Assembly (NCBI GenBank): GCA_023251075.1
Contig: JAHEZM010000020.1
Span: 1-58,230 of the forward strand
Direction: 5' to 3'
Length of the DNA stretch: 58,230 nucleotides
Source of the DNA: Flavobacteriales bacterium
GTDB lineage: Bacteria > Bacteroidota > Bacteroidia > Flavobacteriales_C > GCA-002722245
Part shown: positions 19,432 through 27,811 of the stretch, piece after piece
How the letters are laid out: each line of letters starts with the position of its first letter
How positions within the stretch are numbered: position 1 is the first letter of the stretch
Position numbers and translations under genes: made by a program
Notes under the pieces: generated by a model
Databases searched by the model: none
Seen by the model: the letters and a program-made list of their open reading frames with translations, nothing else
Told to the model about the DNA's origin: nothing

Positions 19432-19992
19432 ATGTCAGATATTAATTCAGTTTTAGGTGACGCTGAGAGCGTAATGCAAAAAGCAATTGAAAGATTAGAA
19501 AAAGAATTATCAAAAATTCGTGCTAGTAAAGCAAATCCATCTATGTTAGATAGCGTGAGAGTGGATTATTACGGAAGTCCTTCTCCTATTTCCAATGTAG
19601 CTAATATCAACACTCCCGATGGAAGAACATTAAGTGTGCAACCTTGGGAAAAAGGAATGATTGAGCCCATTTGCAAAGCTATCACTGATGCTAATTTGGG
19701 CTTGAATCCACAAAACAATGGCGATGTAATTATCATCTCTATCCCTCCACTTACCGAAGAAAGAAGAAAGTCGTTGGTAAAACAATGTAAATCAGTGGGT
19801 GAAGATGCAAAAGTATCTATTCGTCAGGCTAGAAAAGATGCTAACGACAACATCAAAACGCTGCAAAAAAATGGATTACCTGAAGACATGGCCAAAGGCG
19901 GTGAAACAAAGTCGCAGGATTTAACCAACAAATATGTGGCAGCAGTTGATAAACATGTAGGCGATAAAGAAAAAGAGATTATGACAGTATAA
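19432..19992 (+). CDS. frr: Ribosome recycling factor
   Basis: The 186-residue protein has the RRF features KIRASKANPSMLDSVRVDYYG near the N-terminus, PWEKGMIEPICKAI, and PPLTEERRKSLVKQ in the helical domain. With EF-G it splits post-termination ribosomes. It lies 59 bases behind pyrH and ends at a terminator shared with the converging peroxidase gene. Confidence 0.97.
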   Translation: MSDINSVLGDAESVMQKAIERLEKELSKIRASKANPSMLDSVRVDYYGSPSPISNVANINTPDGRTLSVQPWEKGMIEPICKAITDANLGLNPQNNGDVIIISIPPLTEERRKSLVKQCKSVGEDAKVSIRQARKDANDNIKTLQKNGLPEDMAKGGETKSQDLTNKYVAAVDKHVGDKEKEIMTV

Positions 19993-20010
19993 TCTATAAT
20001 CAAGAAAAAT

Positions 20011-20044
20011 AAAAAGTCCTCATCAAGCGATGGGGATTTTTTAT
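20011..20044. terminator. frr / peroxidase bidirectional terminator
   Basis: TCCTCATC (20017-20024) pairs with GATGGGGA (20029-20036), flanked by A and T runs on either side. It overlaps the last codon of the minus-strand gene. Confidence 0.75.
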
Positions 20045-20613
20045 TTCAAAGCAGAAATTATTTTTTCATCCAAAGGCTTCACAGCAGAAGGAAAAAAATG
20101 AGTTAAACTTCCATTTTCATCCACCAAATATTTCGCGAAATTCCATGTAGGAGCGCTGTTATTCCAACCATTTAAAGTAGAATCAGACAACCACTTAAAT
20201 ACTTCATTCTGTTTACTTCCTTTCTTCACAGAGCTTTTCAGAGCGATGGGAAATGTGATAGAATATTTTTGTTTACAAAACTTAACGATAGTTGAATCAT
20301 CTCCTGGTTCCTGCCCACCAAAATCATTGGCAGGAAAAGCCACAATCACCAATTTATTTTTATACATCGCATACAGTTTTTCCAAATCCTCATATTGCTT
20401 AGTGTAGCCACATTCACTGGCGGTATTCACCAACAATACCTTCTTTCCTTTCAATGAATCAGATGACAAAAGGGAACCATCATTCAATATTATTTTCAAA
20501 TTATAAAATGCTGAAGACGGCACAACATTTTTTTCATTCTTCTTATCCACTCCAGTACAGGAAATAAGATAAGAAACAATGGTTGTAAAAGAAAGGTATT
20601 TAATGAATTTCAT
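20041..20613 (-). CDS. Glutathione-peroxidase-family lipoprotein
   Basis: The family motif NTASECGYTKQYEDLEKLY holds the catalytic Cys; FPANDFGGQEPG holds the Gln and WNFAKYLVDENG the Trp of the active site. The Cys in VKFCKQKYSITFPI is placed like the resolving Cys of thioredoxin-dependent members. I choose ATG at 20613 (MKFIKYLSF), which gives a lipoprotein signal with lipobox YLISC, so the enzyme is probably membrane-anchored on the periplasmic side. A start nine codons earlier (20640) would bury that signal. It probably reduces lipid or organic hydroperoxides. Confidence 0.88.
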   Translation of the reverse strand: MKFIKYLSFTTIVSYLISCTGVDKKNEKNVVPSSAFYNLKIILNDGSLLSSDSLKGKKVLLVNTASECGYTKQYEDLEKLYAMYKNKLVIVAFPANDFGGQEPGDDSTIVKFCKQKYSITFPIALKSSVKKGSKQNEVFKWLSDSTLNGWNNSAPTWNFAKYLVDENGSLTHFFPSAVKPLDEKIISALK

Positions 20614-20639
20614 AATTAATAAGCATGAATTTAAAAACA

Positions 20640-20668
20640 AAAACCATCAGTTTAAGCTGATGGTTTTT
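20640..20668 (-). terminator. tRNA-Leu terminator
   Basis: AAAACCATCAG and CTGATGGTTTT form an 11-bp stem with a 6-base loop. It lies 4 bases beyond the tRNA 3' end on the minus strand and runs into A/T-rich sequence. Confidence 0.75.
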
Positions 20669-20671
20669 ATG

Positions 20672-20753
20672 TGCCCATGGAGGGACTCGAACCCCCATGC
20701 CTTGCGGCGCCAGATCCTAAGTCTGGTGCGTCTGCCAATTTCGCCACATGGGC
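20672..20753 (-). tRNA. tRNA-Leu (TAG)
   Basis: The acceptor strands GCCCATG and CATGGGC pair fully. The anticodon loop CTTAGGA in the stem CCAGA/TCTGG gives anticodon TAG. There is a long variable arm (GCGCCGCAAGGC region) typical of tRNA-Leu, and a T arm GGGGGTTCGAGTCCCTC. Length is 82 with discriminator A, and CCA is not encoded. Confidence 0.95.
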
Positions 20754-20766
20754 AATGAACGGGCGA

Positions 20767-20796
20767 CAAAGATACATTTTTCCTTGAAAACAGCAA
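20767..20796 (-). promoter_or_regulatory. tRNA-Leu promoter
   Basis: On the minus strand, TTG (20796-20794), 19 bases, then TATCTTTG (20774-20767), directly followed by TCGCCCG. The tRNA starts 13 bases beyond the box. Confidence 0.75.
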
Positions 20797-20879
20797 TTAT
20801 TTAAAAGAGATAGATGCAATTTATTCCTGAAATGAAGGAAAAGTGTTTATAAGATGTTACAATCTTTTACGCTTTTAAA

Positions 20880-20910
20880 TTGTTGAATTGAACCACTGGC
20901 TCTATTTTTA
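20880..20910 (+). promoter_or_regulatory. Promoter of the DUF3127 gene
   Basis: TTG (20880-20882), 20 bases, then TATTTTTA (20903-20910), with the start codon 20 bases further on. Unlike the ribosomal and tRNA promoters, no C-rich segment follows. Confidence 0.5.
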
Positions 20911-20930
20911 CAACACTAAAATTATATAAC

Positions 20931-21284
20931 ATGTCATTAAGTGTAAAAGGTCGTATTAAAGTTAAGATGAACGAACAAGTCATCAGTGAAAAATTTAAAA
21001 AAAGAGAATTCGTTGTTACCGATGAATCATCTCAATATCCACAGCAAATCATGTTTCAATTGACTCAAGATAAAACATCATTAATTGATCAATATAAAGA
21101 AGGAGAAGAAATTACTGTACACTTCAATTTAAGAGGAAGAGAATGGACCTCACCAACAGGTGAAGTGAAGTATTTCAACACCTTGGAAGCTTGGAGAATT
21201 GAGGCTGGAGCTGGAGCGCCTAGAGCTGCGTCTGCACCCGCTGCGGTAATTGAGGCATCTCAGGAAGATGATCTTCCTTTCTAA
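20931..21284 (+). CDS. DUF3127 family protein (OB-fold-like)
   Basis: This 117-residue protein opens MSLSVKGRIKVKMNEQ and has KREFVVTD and FNLRGREW, typical of the DUF3127 family found in Bacteroidota. A flexible Ala/Pro linker leads to an acidic end EEDDLPF-like (QEDDLPF). That layout, a compact beta domain plus an acidic DDLPF tip, looks like single-stranded DNA-binding protein (SSB), whose tail recruits partners. A nucleic-acid role is inferred, not shown. It is a single gene with its own promoter and terminator. Confidence 0.8.
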   Translation: MSLSVKGRIKVKMNEQVISEKFKKREFVVTDESSQYPQQIMFQLTQDKTSLIDQYKEGEEITVHFNLRGREWTSPTGEVKYFNTLEAWRIEAGAGAPRAASAPAAVIEASQEDDLPF

Positions 21285-21305
21285 GTAAAAACTAAAATTT
21301 AGAAG

Positions 21306-21337
21306 AAGCACAAAGAGAATTTTCTTTGTGCTTTTTT
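21306..21337. terminator. Bidirectional terminator after the DUF3127 gene
   Basis: AAGCACAAAGA pairs with TCTTTGTGCTT in an 11-bp stem, followed by a T run. It also faces the end of the converging lpx operon. Confidence 0.8.
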
Positions 21338-21956
21338 ATTGACTAATAAAATCTTCTATATTTAAAACAGAAGTACAAAAAGCAGCATCAATGCTAGGAT
21401 TATTAGAGCAAACCATTATAGTTTTTTCAGCAGAATATTTCCGTACCAGTTCATGATACCATTCTATAGTTTTATCATCTAAATTAGCCGTTGGTTCATC
21501 AACAATAACCAAAGAAGTACTTGATAAAAAAGAAATGAGCAACTTTAGTCTTTGCTTCATTCCCGACGAAAAATTACGAATATATTTATCCTTATGGGCT
21601 TCAAAATATCCTAACTCCAAAAGTTCTTTTATAGAAAGTGAAAGAGGTTTAAATCTATGATGAAAAGTAAGAAATTCCTGAATTGTAAAATCTTCTACCA
21701 AATCAATATAAGGACCTAATAGTTGAATCTCTCTATAGGCTTGTTCAGAACTAACAACAATGCCATTTTTTTTATACGTAATTGTACCCTCCGAAGGAAG
21801 TATTAAGCCTGCGATAGCTTTTGCCAGAGTGGATTTCCCTGAACCGTTTTTACCTGTAATTAGAATCTTTGAATGAGCAGGGACAGAAAGATTTACATTT
21901 CTGAAAATCCAATTCCCTTCATACTTTTTACTTAGTTTTTCAAGAGTCAGCTCCAT
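21336..21956 (-). CDS. ABC transporter ATP-binding protein
   Basis: The 206-residue ATPase has Walker A GKNGSGKST, signature FSSGMKQRLKLL and Walker B LVIVDEPTANLDD. No permease is next to it, so its partner is encoded elsewhere. Its start overlaps the end of lpxA by 17 bases, showing translational coupling to the lipid A operon. Single-domain ATPases of this size resemble CcmA or gliding/multidrug exporters, but nothing here decides between them. A role in envelope lipid or polysaccharide export is a guess from context. Confidence 0.85.
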   Translation of the reverse strand: MELTLEKLSKKYEGNWIFRNVNLSVPAHSKILITGKNGSGKSTLAKAIAGLILPSEGTITYKKNGIVVSSEQAYREIQLLGPYIDLVEDFTIQEFLTFHHRFKPLSLSIKELLELGYFEAHKDKYIRNFSSGMKQRLKLLISFLSSTSLVIVDEPTANLDDKTIEWYHELVRKYSAEKTIMVCSNNPSIDAAFCTSVLNIEDFISQ

Positions 21957-22743
21957 TGGATTTGCTTTGGAAATAACCTTTCATGATACCACGTTTTGAC
22001 TCCTGGATAAATGAAATTATTTCATCTCTTTCGGCAGTAGCAGTAAGAGAAGCTTCAATTAAAGAAATAGCCTGACTATTGTTATATCCTTTTAAATAAA
22101 GGTATCTATAAATCTCCTGAATAGATCCAATTTGCTCTGAAGTATAACCTCTTCTTCTTAAACCCACTGAATTTACGCCCACATAAGAAAGAGGTTCACG
22201 AGCCGCTTTAGTAAAAGGAGGAACATCTTTTCTAATTAAAGAGCCACCTGAAACCATAGCATGTTTACCAATGTGAACAAACTGATGTACCAAAGTACCA
22301 CCACCTAAAATCGCGAATTCATCTACTACAACATGTCCGGCCAAATTTACTGCATTGGCTAAAATCGAGTTTTTTCTAATGATGCAATCGTGTGCTACGT
22401 GCGAGTAAGCCATCAACAAAACATTATCTTCAATCACTGTTTTATTTCTGTCTTTAGTACCACGATTAACAGTAACACATTCGCGAATGGTAACATTATC
22501 GCCAATTTCAACGGTAGTATCTTCTCCGTCGAATTTCAAATCCTGAGGTAAACCAGCAATCACTGCTCCTGGAAAAATTCTACAATTCTTTCCAATCTTT
22601 GTTCCTTCCATAATAGTAACGTTAGAACCTATCCAGGTTCCCTCGCCTATTTCAACATTTTTGCTGATGGTAACAAAGGGTTCGATCACCACATTACGTG
22701 CGATTTTCGATTGAGGATGTATATACGCTAATGGTTGATGCAT
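21940..22743 (-). CDS. lpxA: UDP-GlcNAc acyltransferase
   Basis: LpxA adds a 3-hydroxyacyl chain from ACP to UDP-GlcNAc, the first step of lipid A synthesis. The protein is a left-handed beta helix of hexapeptide repeats (IGEGTWIGSNVTI, IGDNVTIRECVTVNRG). The catalytic His lies in MAYSHVAHDCIIRKN. The C-terminal helical part follows RRRGYTSEQI. At 267 residues it has the usual length. It begins one base after the end of the LpxC/FabZ gene. Confidence 0.95.
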   Translation of the reverse strand: MHQPLAYIHPQSKIARNVVIEPFVTISKNVEIGEGTWIGSNVTIMEGTKIGKNCRIFPGAVIAGLPQDLKFDGEDTTVEIGDNVTIRECVTVNRGTKDRNKTVIEDNVLLMAYSHVAHDCIIRKNSILANAVNLAGHVVVDEFAILGGGTLVHQFVHIGKHAMVSGGSLIRKDVPPFTKAAREPLSYVGVNSVGLRRRGYTSEQIGSIQEIYRYLYLKGYNNSQAISLIEASLTATAERDEIISFIQESKRGIMKGYFQSKSNGADS

Positions 22744-22744
22744 A

Positions 22745-24127
22745 TTATTTCACTTTTGCTAATTGAGCCATCATTTCTGCTTCCGATACAATTTTGTCTC
22801 CAACATATGCATAACCTGCCATATGAACAATTCCTCTACGGAAAGGAGTAACAAAATTCAATTCAAAAACTATGGTGTCACCAGGAACCACTTGTTGACG
22901 GAATTTCACCTTATCAATTTTCATGAAATAGGTCAGGTAATTTTCCGGATCAGGAACCTGGCTCAAAGCCAAAATTCCACCTACCTGAGCCATTGCTTCT
23001 AGTTGCAAAACACCCGGAAAAACAGGTTTCCCAGGAAAATGCCCTTGGAAGAACGTTTCATTGATTGTAATATTTTTACAACCAACAATTCTTTCTTTTT
23101 CCATTTCAATAATTCTATCGACCATCAAAAATGGTGGACGATGTGGCAGTAGCTCCATGATCTTATTTACATCATAGTAAGTTTTGGTTAGATCAAAACG
23201 CGGAGCAGATCCTTTTTCAGCTTCCATTTTTTTTCTTATCAGTTTAGCAAATTCAACATTGGCCGCATGGCCAGGTTTTTTAGCAATAATTTTTCCTTTG
23301 ATAGGAACACCTACTAATCCTAAATCACCTACTACATCTAGTAATTTATGACGAGCGGGTTCATTTTGGTGACGCAATTCCACATTATTCAAAATACCTT
23401 CACTTTTAACCTCTACTCTATCTCTGTTAAATAAAGAAGCTAATTTATCTAGTTCATCCTGACTCACCACTTTATCTACTACCACAATAGCATTACTTAA
23501 ATCGCCACCTTTAATTAAATTATGATTGAGCAACAATTCCAATTCATGTAAAAAACAAAAAGTACGGGAAGAAGCGATATTTTCTTCGAAATCATCTAGA
23601 TTGTCCAAATTAGCGTGCTGAGTACCCAAAACAGGAGAGTTATAATCAATCATAGCGGTAACGCTATACTTATCATCAGGTACCACCATTAACTCAACGC
23701 CTCTTGCTTCATCTTTATAAATGATAGGTTCTTTCACCACATAGTATTTGCGCGCTTCGGTTTGTTCTTTCGTTCCAACCGATTTAAGTAATTCAACAAA
23801 AGGTTTAGAACTACCATCCATAATAGGTACTTCCTGACCATTCAATTCGATTAAGCAATTATCTACTTTCAAAGCCACGAGAGAAGCCATTACGTGCTCT
23901 ACGGTATTAACCTTTGCTGTGTTTTTCTCGATGGTTGTGCCTCTTTCAACTTCGGTAACATTATCGGCAATAGCACTTACTTTAGGCTGACCTTCCAAAT
24001 CAATTCTTTGAAATACAATACCATGATTATCTGGTGCAGGCTTAAAGGTTAATTTCACTTTTTGCCCTGTATGCAATCCAACTCCCTCAATGGAAGTTTC
24101 CTTATCTATCGTGCGCTGTTTGTCCAT
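22745..24127 (-). CDS. lpxC/fabZ: Fused LpxC deacetylase / FabZ dehydratase
   Basis: The N-terminal 300 residues are LpxC, the zinc deacetylase committing to lipid A: VEHVMASL supplies a zinc His, RHKLLDVVGDLGLVG supplies zinc His and Asp, and KPGHAANVEF the catalytic His. The last 150 residues are FabZ, a 3-hydroxyacyl-ACP dehydratase, with LLPHRPPFLMVDRI and the active-site segment GHFPGKPVFPGVLQLEAMAQ. The fusion is known in Bacteroidota and ties lipid A to fatty-acid synthesis. It lies 42 bases after lpxD. Confidence 0.96.
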   Translation of the reverse strand: MDKQRTIDKETSIEGVGLHTGQKVKLTFKPAPDNHGIVFQRIDLEGQPKVSAIADNVTEVERGTTIEKNTAKVNTVEHVMASLVALKVDNCLIELNGQEVPIMDGSSKPFVELLKSVGTKEQTEARKYYVVKEPIIYKDEARGVELMVVPDDKYSVTAMIDYNSPVLGTQHANLDNLDDFEENIASSRTFCFLHELELLLNHNLIKGGDLSNAIVVVDKVVSQDELDKLASLFNRDRVEVKSEGILNNVELRHQNEPARHKLLDVVGDLGLVGVPIKGKIIAKKPGHAANVEFAKLIRKKMEAEKGSAPRFDLTKTYYDVNKIMELLPHRPPFLMVDRIIEMEKERIVGCKNITINETFFQGHFPGKPVFPGVLQLEAMAQVGGILALSQVPDPENYLTYFMKIDKVKFRQQVVPGDTIVFELNFVTPFRRGIVHMAGYAYVGDKIVSEAEMMAQLAKVK

Positions 24128-24169
24128 ATTCGAATTTGAATAGCGCCAAAAGTACAGAAATAAAGTTGC

Positions 24170-25201
24170 TTAACCTTGTTTTGAGATGGCTTTTTCCAAG
24201 TCACCTATTCTGCCCGCCAATTCAGGTAAATTACGGAACATTACGTAAGACCTTTTGTAGTCGCCAATATCAAAAGCCGGAGAACCTTGAACGATGGTAT
24301 TTTCGAGAGTTATATTGTGACCAATTCCTGATTGAGCAGCAATCTTAACTCCATCAGCTATAGTAAGATGTCCTACGATGCCGACTTGTCCGCCAATCAT
24401 ACAATTTTTACCAATTTTAGTAGATCCAGCCACACCCGTTTGACCAGCAATTACTGTGTTTTCCCCTATCTCCACATTGTGTGCAATTTGCACCAGGTTA
24501 TCGAGTTTAACTCCTTTTCTAATAATGGTTGATCCCATGGTGGCCCTATCAATAGCTGAATTAGCACCTACTTCCACATGATCTTCAATGACTACATTTC
24601 CTATTTGTGGCACTTTTTGGTAGTTATTTTCTTTATTAGGGGAAAAACCAAAACCATCGCTACCTATTACCACACCGGCATGTAAAATACAATGGCTTCC
24701 TACTTTGCAACCTTCGTAAACTTTAACACCCGAATAAAGAATAGTATTATCTCCAATCACACAATTGTCTCCCACACTTGCATTGGCATGAATTTGTACA
24801 TTCTTACCAATTTTAGTGTTATTTCCAATAGAAGAAAAAGCACCTAAATATATATTTTCTCCATAGGTTGAATTCTTGCCAATATGATGCTGACCTTCAA
24901 TACCTACACGGGTTCTTTTAATTTTATCGTACTGCGCCAAAAGCATAGCAAAAGCTTCATAGGCATTGGCCACTCGAATCAACGTAGTTTTAACCGCTCT
25001 TTCTGGTTGAAAGTCCTTATTGACTAAAACCACAGAAGAGTTGCAATCATAAATATATTGAGTGTATAAAGGATTGGCTAAAAACGACAAAGCACCTGAA
25101 TGCCCTTCCTCAATTTTTGCAACTGTATTCACCTTTGCGTTCACATCTCCCTCCACCGATCCACCGAGCATTCCCGCTATTTGTTGTGCTGTAAATTCCA
25201 T
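24170..25201 (-). CDS. lpxD: UDP-3-O-acylglucosamine N-acyltransferase
   Basis: LpxD adds the second acyl chain in lipid A synthesis. The N-terminal uridine-binding domain ([14 protein letters not shown]) is followed by hexapeptide repeats and the catalytic region [21 protein letters not shown] choose ATG at 25201, giving 343 residues; a longer frame reaching 25336 would add 45 residues without family resemblance. It is the first gene of the lpxD, lpxC/fabZ, lpxA, ABC operon. Confidence 0.95.
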   Translation of the reverse strand: MEFTAQQIAGMLGGSVEGDVNAKVNTVAKIEEGHSGALSFLANPLYTQYIYDCNSSVVLVNKDFQPERAVKTTLIRVANAYEAFAMLLAQYDKIKRTRVGIEGQHHIGKNSTYGENIYLGAFSSIGNNTKIGKNVQIHANASVGDNCVIGDNTILYSGVKVYEGCKVGSHCILHAGVVIGSDGFGFSPNKENNYQKVPQIGNVVIEDHVEVGANSAIDRATMGSTIIRKGVKLDNLVQIAHNVEIGENTVIAGQTGVAGSTKIGKNCMIGGQVGIVGHLTIADGVKIAAQSGIGHNITLENTIVQGSPAFDIGDYKRSYVMFRNLPELAGRIGDLEKAISKQG

Positions 25202-25359
25202 GTCTTTGTTTTTGCGATAAAAGCAAATATAGTGTTCTTTTCTGCTTTTTGTAAATGAGGGAAAAAGTGTTGAAATATAATAGATAACATTTTCAATAAA
25301 TATGCGGCTTTCAAACTGAGAAAAATAAATTTGCAAAACCTAAATTTAAACCAAACAAA

Positions 25360-25378
25360 TCTTCACTTTTTGTGAAGA
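25360..25378. promoter_or_regulatory. Inverted repeat before higB, likely HigA operator
   Basis: TCTTCAC and GTGAAGA are perfect 7-base arms around TTTTT, 26 bases before the higB start codon. Toxin-antitoxin operons are usually repressed by the antitoxin binding such palindromes, so this is a natural candidate. The assignment is by position. Confidence 0.5.
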
Positions 25379-25404
25379 AACCTAATTAATTTTATTACAT
25401 TAGC

Positions 25405-25737
25405 ATGAAAGTTCATTTGATTAAAGAATCAACCATTAGAAATTTTGTCAAAGATCACGCGTTGAGTAAGGCCGCCTTTGAAGATTGGCTCTACAAAATA
25501 AAAAATGTGCAGTGGCAAAACCCACAAAATTTAAAACAGCATTTTGCGGGAGTTGATATTTTAGGTAATGGCTCCAAAAGAATAATATTTGATATCGGCG
25601 GAAATAATTACCGCTTGATCATCGAATATTGTAAAGGAGAAAAGGAGGTACATTTTTATGTTTGCTGGATTGGAACACACCACCAGTATGACAAGATTTG
25701 TAATAAAAGTGAACAATACACTATAAATATTTATTAA
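25405..25737 (+). CDS. higB: HigB-family mRNA interferase toxin
   Basis: The 110-residue protein matches the HigB family of RelE-like toxins: AFEDWLYKIKNVQWQNPQNLKQHF, then RIIFDIGGNNYRLI, then VHFYVCWIGTHHQYDKI. The conserved basic and aromatic residues near FYVCWIGTHHQYDK fit a ribosome-dependent mRNA endonuclease. It precedes its antitoxin by 3 bases, the toxin-first order typical of HigBA. The pair sits between lpxD and other non-core genes. Confidence 0.88.
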   Translation: MKVHLIKESTIRNFVKDHALSKAAFEDWLYKIKNVQWQNPQNLKQHFAGVDILGNGSKRIIFDIGGNNYRLIIEYCKGEKEVHFYVCWIGTHHQYDKICNKSEQYTINIY

Positions 25738-25740
25738 CCT

Positions 25741-26136
25741 ATGGAAACTCTCAAATACAAAATCATCACTACCGAAAAACAATACTTCAAATATTGTGAT
25801 ATACTTTGGAGTATTTTAAAGAAAAAGACAAAAACAAAAAACAATAAAGACGAAATCAGTTTACTCACTCTTCTTATTGAAACATACGACAGAGAACATT
25901 CTCCATTTAAGGAACTAGATCCTGTTCAATTGCTTAAATCTTTAATGAAAGACCATAAAATGAAAGCCATTGATATCGCTAAACTTCTCTGTGTTAGTGA
26001 AGGATTGGTATCCGATATGTTGAAGTACAAAAAAGGGTTCTCTAAAGAAAGCATTAGAATTTTAGCAGATAGGTTTAAGATGAGACAAGAAGCGTTTAAT
26101 AAACCTTATGAATTGAAAACTAAAAAAGCAGCATAA
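25741..26136 (+). CDS. higA: HigA-family antitoxin (helix-turn-helix)
   Basis: The 131-residue protein has a C-terminal XRE-type helix-turn-helix (about residues 72-115) reading MKAIDIAKLLCVSEGLVSDM. The N-terminal helices would wrap the toxin. It should neutralise HigB and repress the operon, probably at the palindrome 25360-25378. Its stop codon TAA overlaps the next start by one base (TAATG), coupling a third gene to the pair. Confidence 0.85.
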   Translation: METLKYKIITTEKQYFKYCDILWSILKKKTKTKNNKDEISLLTLLIETYDREHSPFKELDPVQLLKSLMKDHKMKAIDIAKLLCVSEGLVSDMLKYKKGFSKESIRILADRFKMRQEAFNKPYELKTKKAA

Positions 26137-26522
26137 TGAAAACACTTTTATTTACTTTATTTCTTCTATTTTCGATTACTCTGAAAGCAGAGGTTGAAGT
26201 TGATAAATACACCTTACAAGGTTATGCATATACCAAAGACAGCTTACCTATTGTTAATGATACCTTGACTTTTTTTATTCAGGGAAAAGAAAGAAAAATG
26301 GTAACTGATAAAAATGGATTTTATACTACAGAAGTAATATGGACTTTTGGGGAATGTATGAATAGAGGATCAGATAATGCAGAGAGAGATGAAAAAATGA
26401 ATCCTGATATCAAAATCAGGTACAAAAACAATACTGTTTTAATCGCCAATCAATGGAAGGAAGCAAGAATTGCGAGTGAAACCGACAAACGTTATGTTGA
26501 TCAGCAAAATCTAAGATTTTAA
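26136..26522 (+). CDS. Small exported protein coupled to HigBA
   Basis: A signal peptide (MKTLLFTLFLLFSITLKAE) is followed by about 108 residues. The segment KYTLQGYAYTKDSLPIVNDT then TDKNGFYTTEV resembles the start of a carboxypeptidase-regulatory-like beta sandwich, but it is too short and diverged to be sure. Its start overlaps the HigA stop by one base. A periplasmic product has no obvious role in a cytoplasmic toxin-antitoxin pair. I do not recognise the family. Confidence 0.7.
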   Translation: MKTLLFTLFLLFSITLKAEVEVDKYTLQGYAYTKDSLPIVNDTLTFFIQGKERKMVTDKNGFYTTEVIWTFGECMNRGSDNAERDEKMNPDIKIRYKNNTVLIANQWKEARIASETDKRYVDQQNLRF

Positions 26523-26526
26523 ATCT

Positions 26527-27810
26527 TCACAATCTTTTAAGCAGTTTAGAAAACACATTTTTCACTACCACCGAAAAATTATATCGCTTACCTAAATTGA
26601 GCAATTGAGAGAAATAAAAATAATTTTTGAAATTATTAATATTGCCCTTCTTAGGCACTTGAAAACAAGCATTTATATTGAGTGTATCGCCACCCCAATT
26701 GAATTTAAAACAATAAGCCAAAGATTCTGAATTGAGTACGATATCACAACTGTCTTCTTGAATAGAGTCGATAATCTCTAATCCTTTCAAATTTAAGCGA
26801 CAGGTTATTTTTAAATCCTCAATAAATAAATTGCAAGGATTTTTTAATTTATGCTTTAGAAGAATAGAATTATGGGCTGATTTAATTCGGTCTAGAAACT
26901 CATTTGCCAATCCTTTTAATTCTTGGAAAGGAATGATTTTAGAAGTAATTAAATTAGGGGCGCTCAAAAAGTTATTTTGATCAATTTTGTATTTTTCTAT
27001 TGCCTCTATATTTGAGTGTTGTTGTCCAAAAAACCACTGATCTCCTGGATAGAATATCACAGGAATTGCTTCAATATTTTTCAAAATAAATGCACTGACG
27101 TCTTCAATAGTATTGGCACCTTCATTCGCATAAAAGTTTGAACTTTTACAAAAATCAACAAAACTTGCAAAGGGAACAACGAATTTAGGTTTGAAAAAAT
27201 CGCACTGAAATTTCATATAAAGCAATTTATCTAGTGCTACTTTTTTTCGTTTCTCCAATTCATCTTTATTGCCTGCAAAGGAAGCGTAAGAAAACTGAGT
27301 AAACAATACGTCGATTGATGTAAAATGCTTTGCTATCGAATTAAGTTCCGCCTTCGTAGTAAAGCTAATAACATCGTTCATGTTTAGTAAAGTTTTGCCA
27401 TCTGCCACCACACCCAGCCAAGAATCTCCAAAACGATCATTTTGATTAATTAATTTGAAATTCGGGTTTAGTTCATACCATTTCAAAGAAGGCAATTCAA
27501 CTACATTAAAGTTTAATTTTTTACAGAAATCTATGATCTTTTTATCATTGGTGATTTGGTACAGCACTGTAATATTTTTTCTGATTTCCGCTGGTATTTT
27601 TTTGATGTTCACAGGATTAAAATGATCAGGATGTTCATGCGAAAACCAAATATGAGTCACTTTAGAAAAATCTTCATAAGTGAATTTCGACTTCGCCAAT
27701 AGTCGCCAACCATCGTGAAATATCTCCCCTTCAATCCAAGGGTCGCAGGCCAAAACCACATTGCCGCTTTCAACAATAAATCCTGCGTGATTAATCCATG
27801 ATATTTTCAT
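26527..27810 (-). CDS. MBL-fold metal-dependent hydrolase
   Basis: The first 230 residues form a metallo-beta-lactamase-like domain: MKISWINHAGFIVES, ACDPWIEG, and the metal motif FSHEHPDHF. The layout is like UlaG- or CMP-sialate-hydroxylase-related hydrolases. The 200-residue C-terminal part is unassigned and may bind substrate. It starts one base after the stop of the TylF-like methyltransferase gene, so the two are made together. Such pairs are often found among surface-glycan modification genes; that role is inferred. Confidence 0.75.
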   Translation of the reverse strand: MKISWINHAGFIVESGNVVLACDPWIEGEIFHDGWRLLAKSKFTYEDFSKVTHIWFSHEHPDHFNPVNIKKIPAEIRKNITVLYQITNDKKIIDFCKKLNFNVVELPSLKWYELNPNFKLINQNDRFGDSWLGVVADGKTLLNMNDVISFTTKAELNSIAKHFTSIDVLFTQFSYASFAGNKDELEKRKKVALDKLLYMKFQCDFFKPKFVVPFASFVDFCKSSNFYANEGANTIEDVSAFILKNIEAIPVIFYPGDQWFFGQQHSNIEAIEKYKIDQNNFLSAPNLITSKIIPFQELKGLANEFLDRIKSAHNSILLKHKLKNPCNLFIEDLKITCRLNLKGLEIIDSIQEDSCDIVLNSESLAYCFKFNWGGDTLNINACFQVPKKGNINNFKNYFYFSQLLNLGKRYNFSVVVKNVFSKLLKRL

Positions 27811-27811
27811 C

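Noticed and set aside
21336-21956. Identification of the ABC ATPase as CcmA (haem export)
   Set aside because: No ccmB, ccmC or other cytochrome c maturation gene is near, and the ATPase motifs alone do not decide it.
25202-25336. 45-residue N-terminal extension of LpxD
   Set aside because: It lacks resemblance to LpxD, and [14 protein letters not shown] at 25201 is a normal family start.
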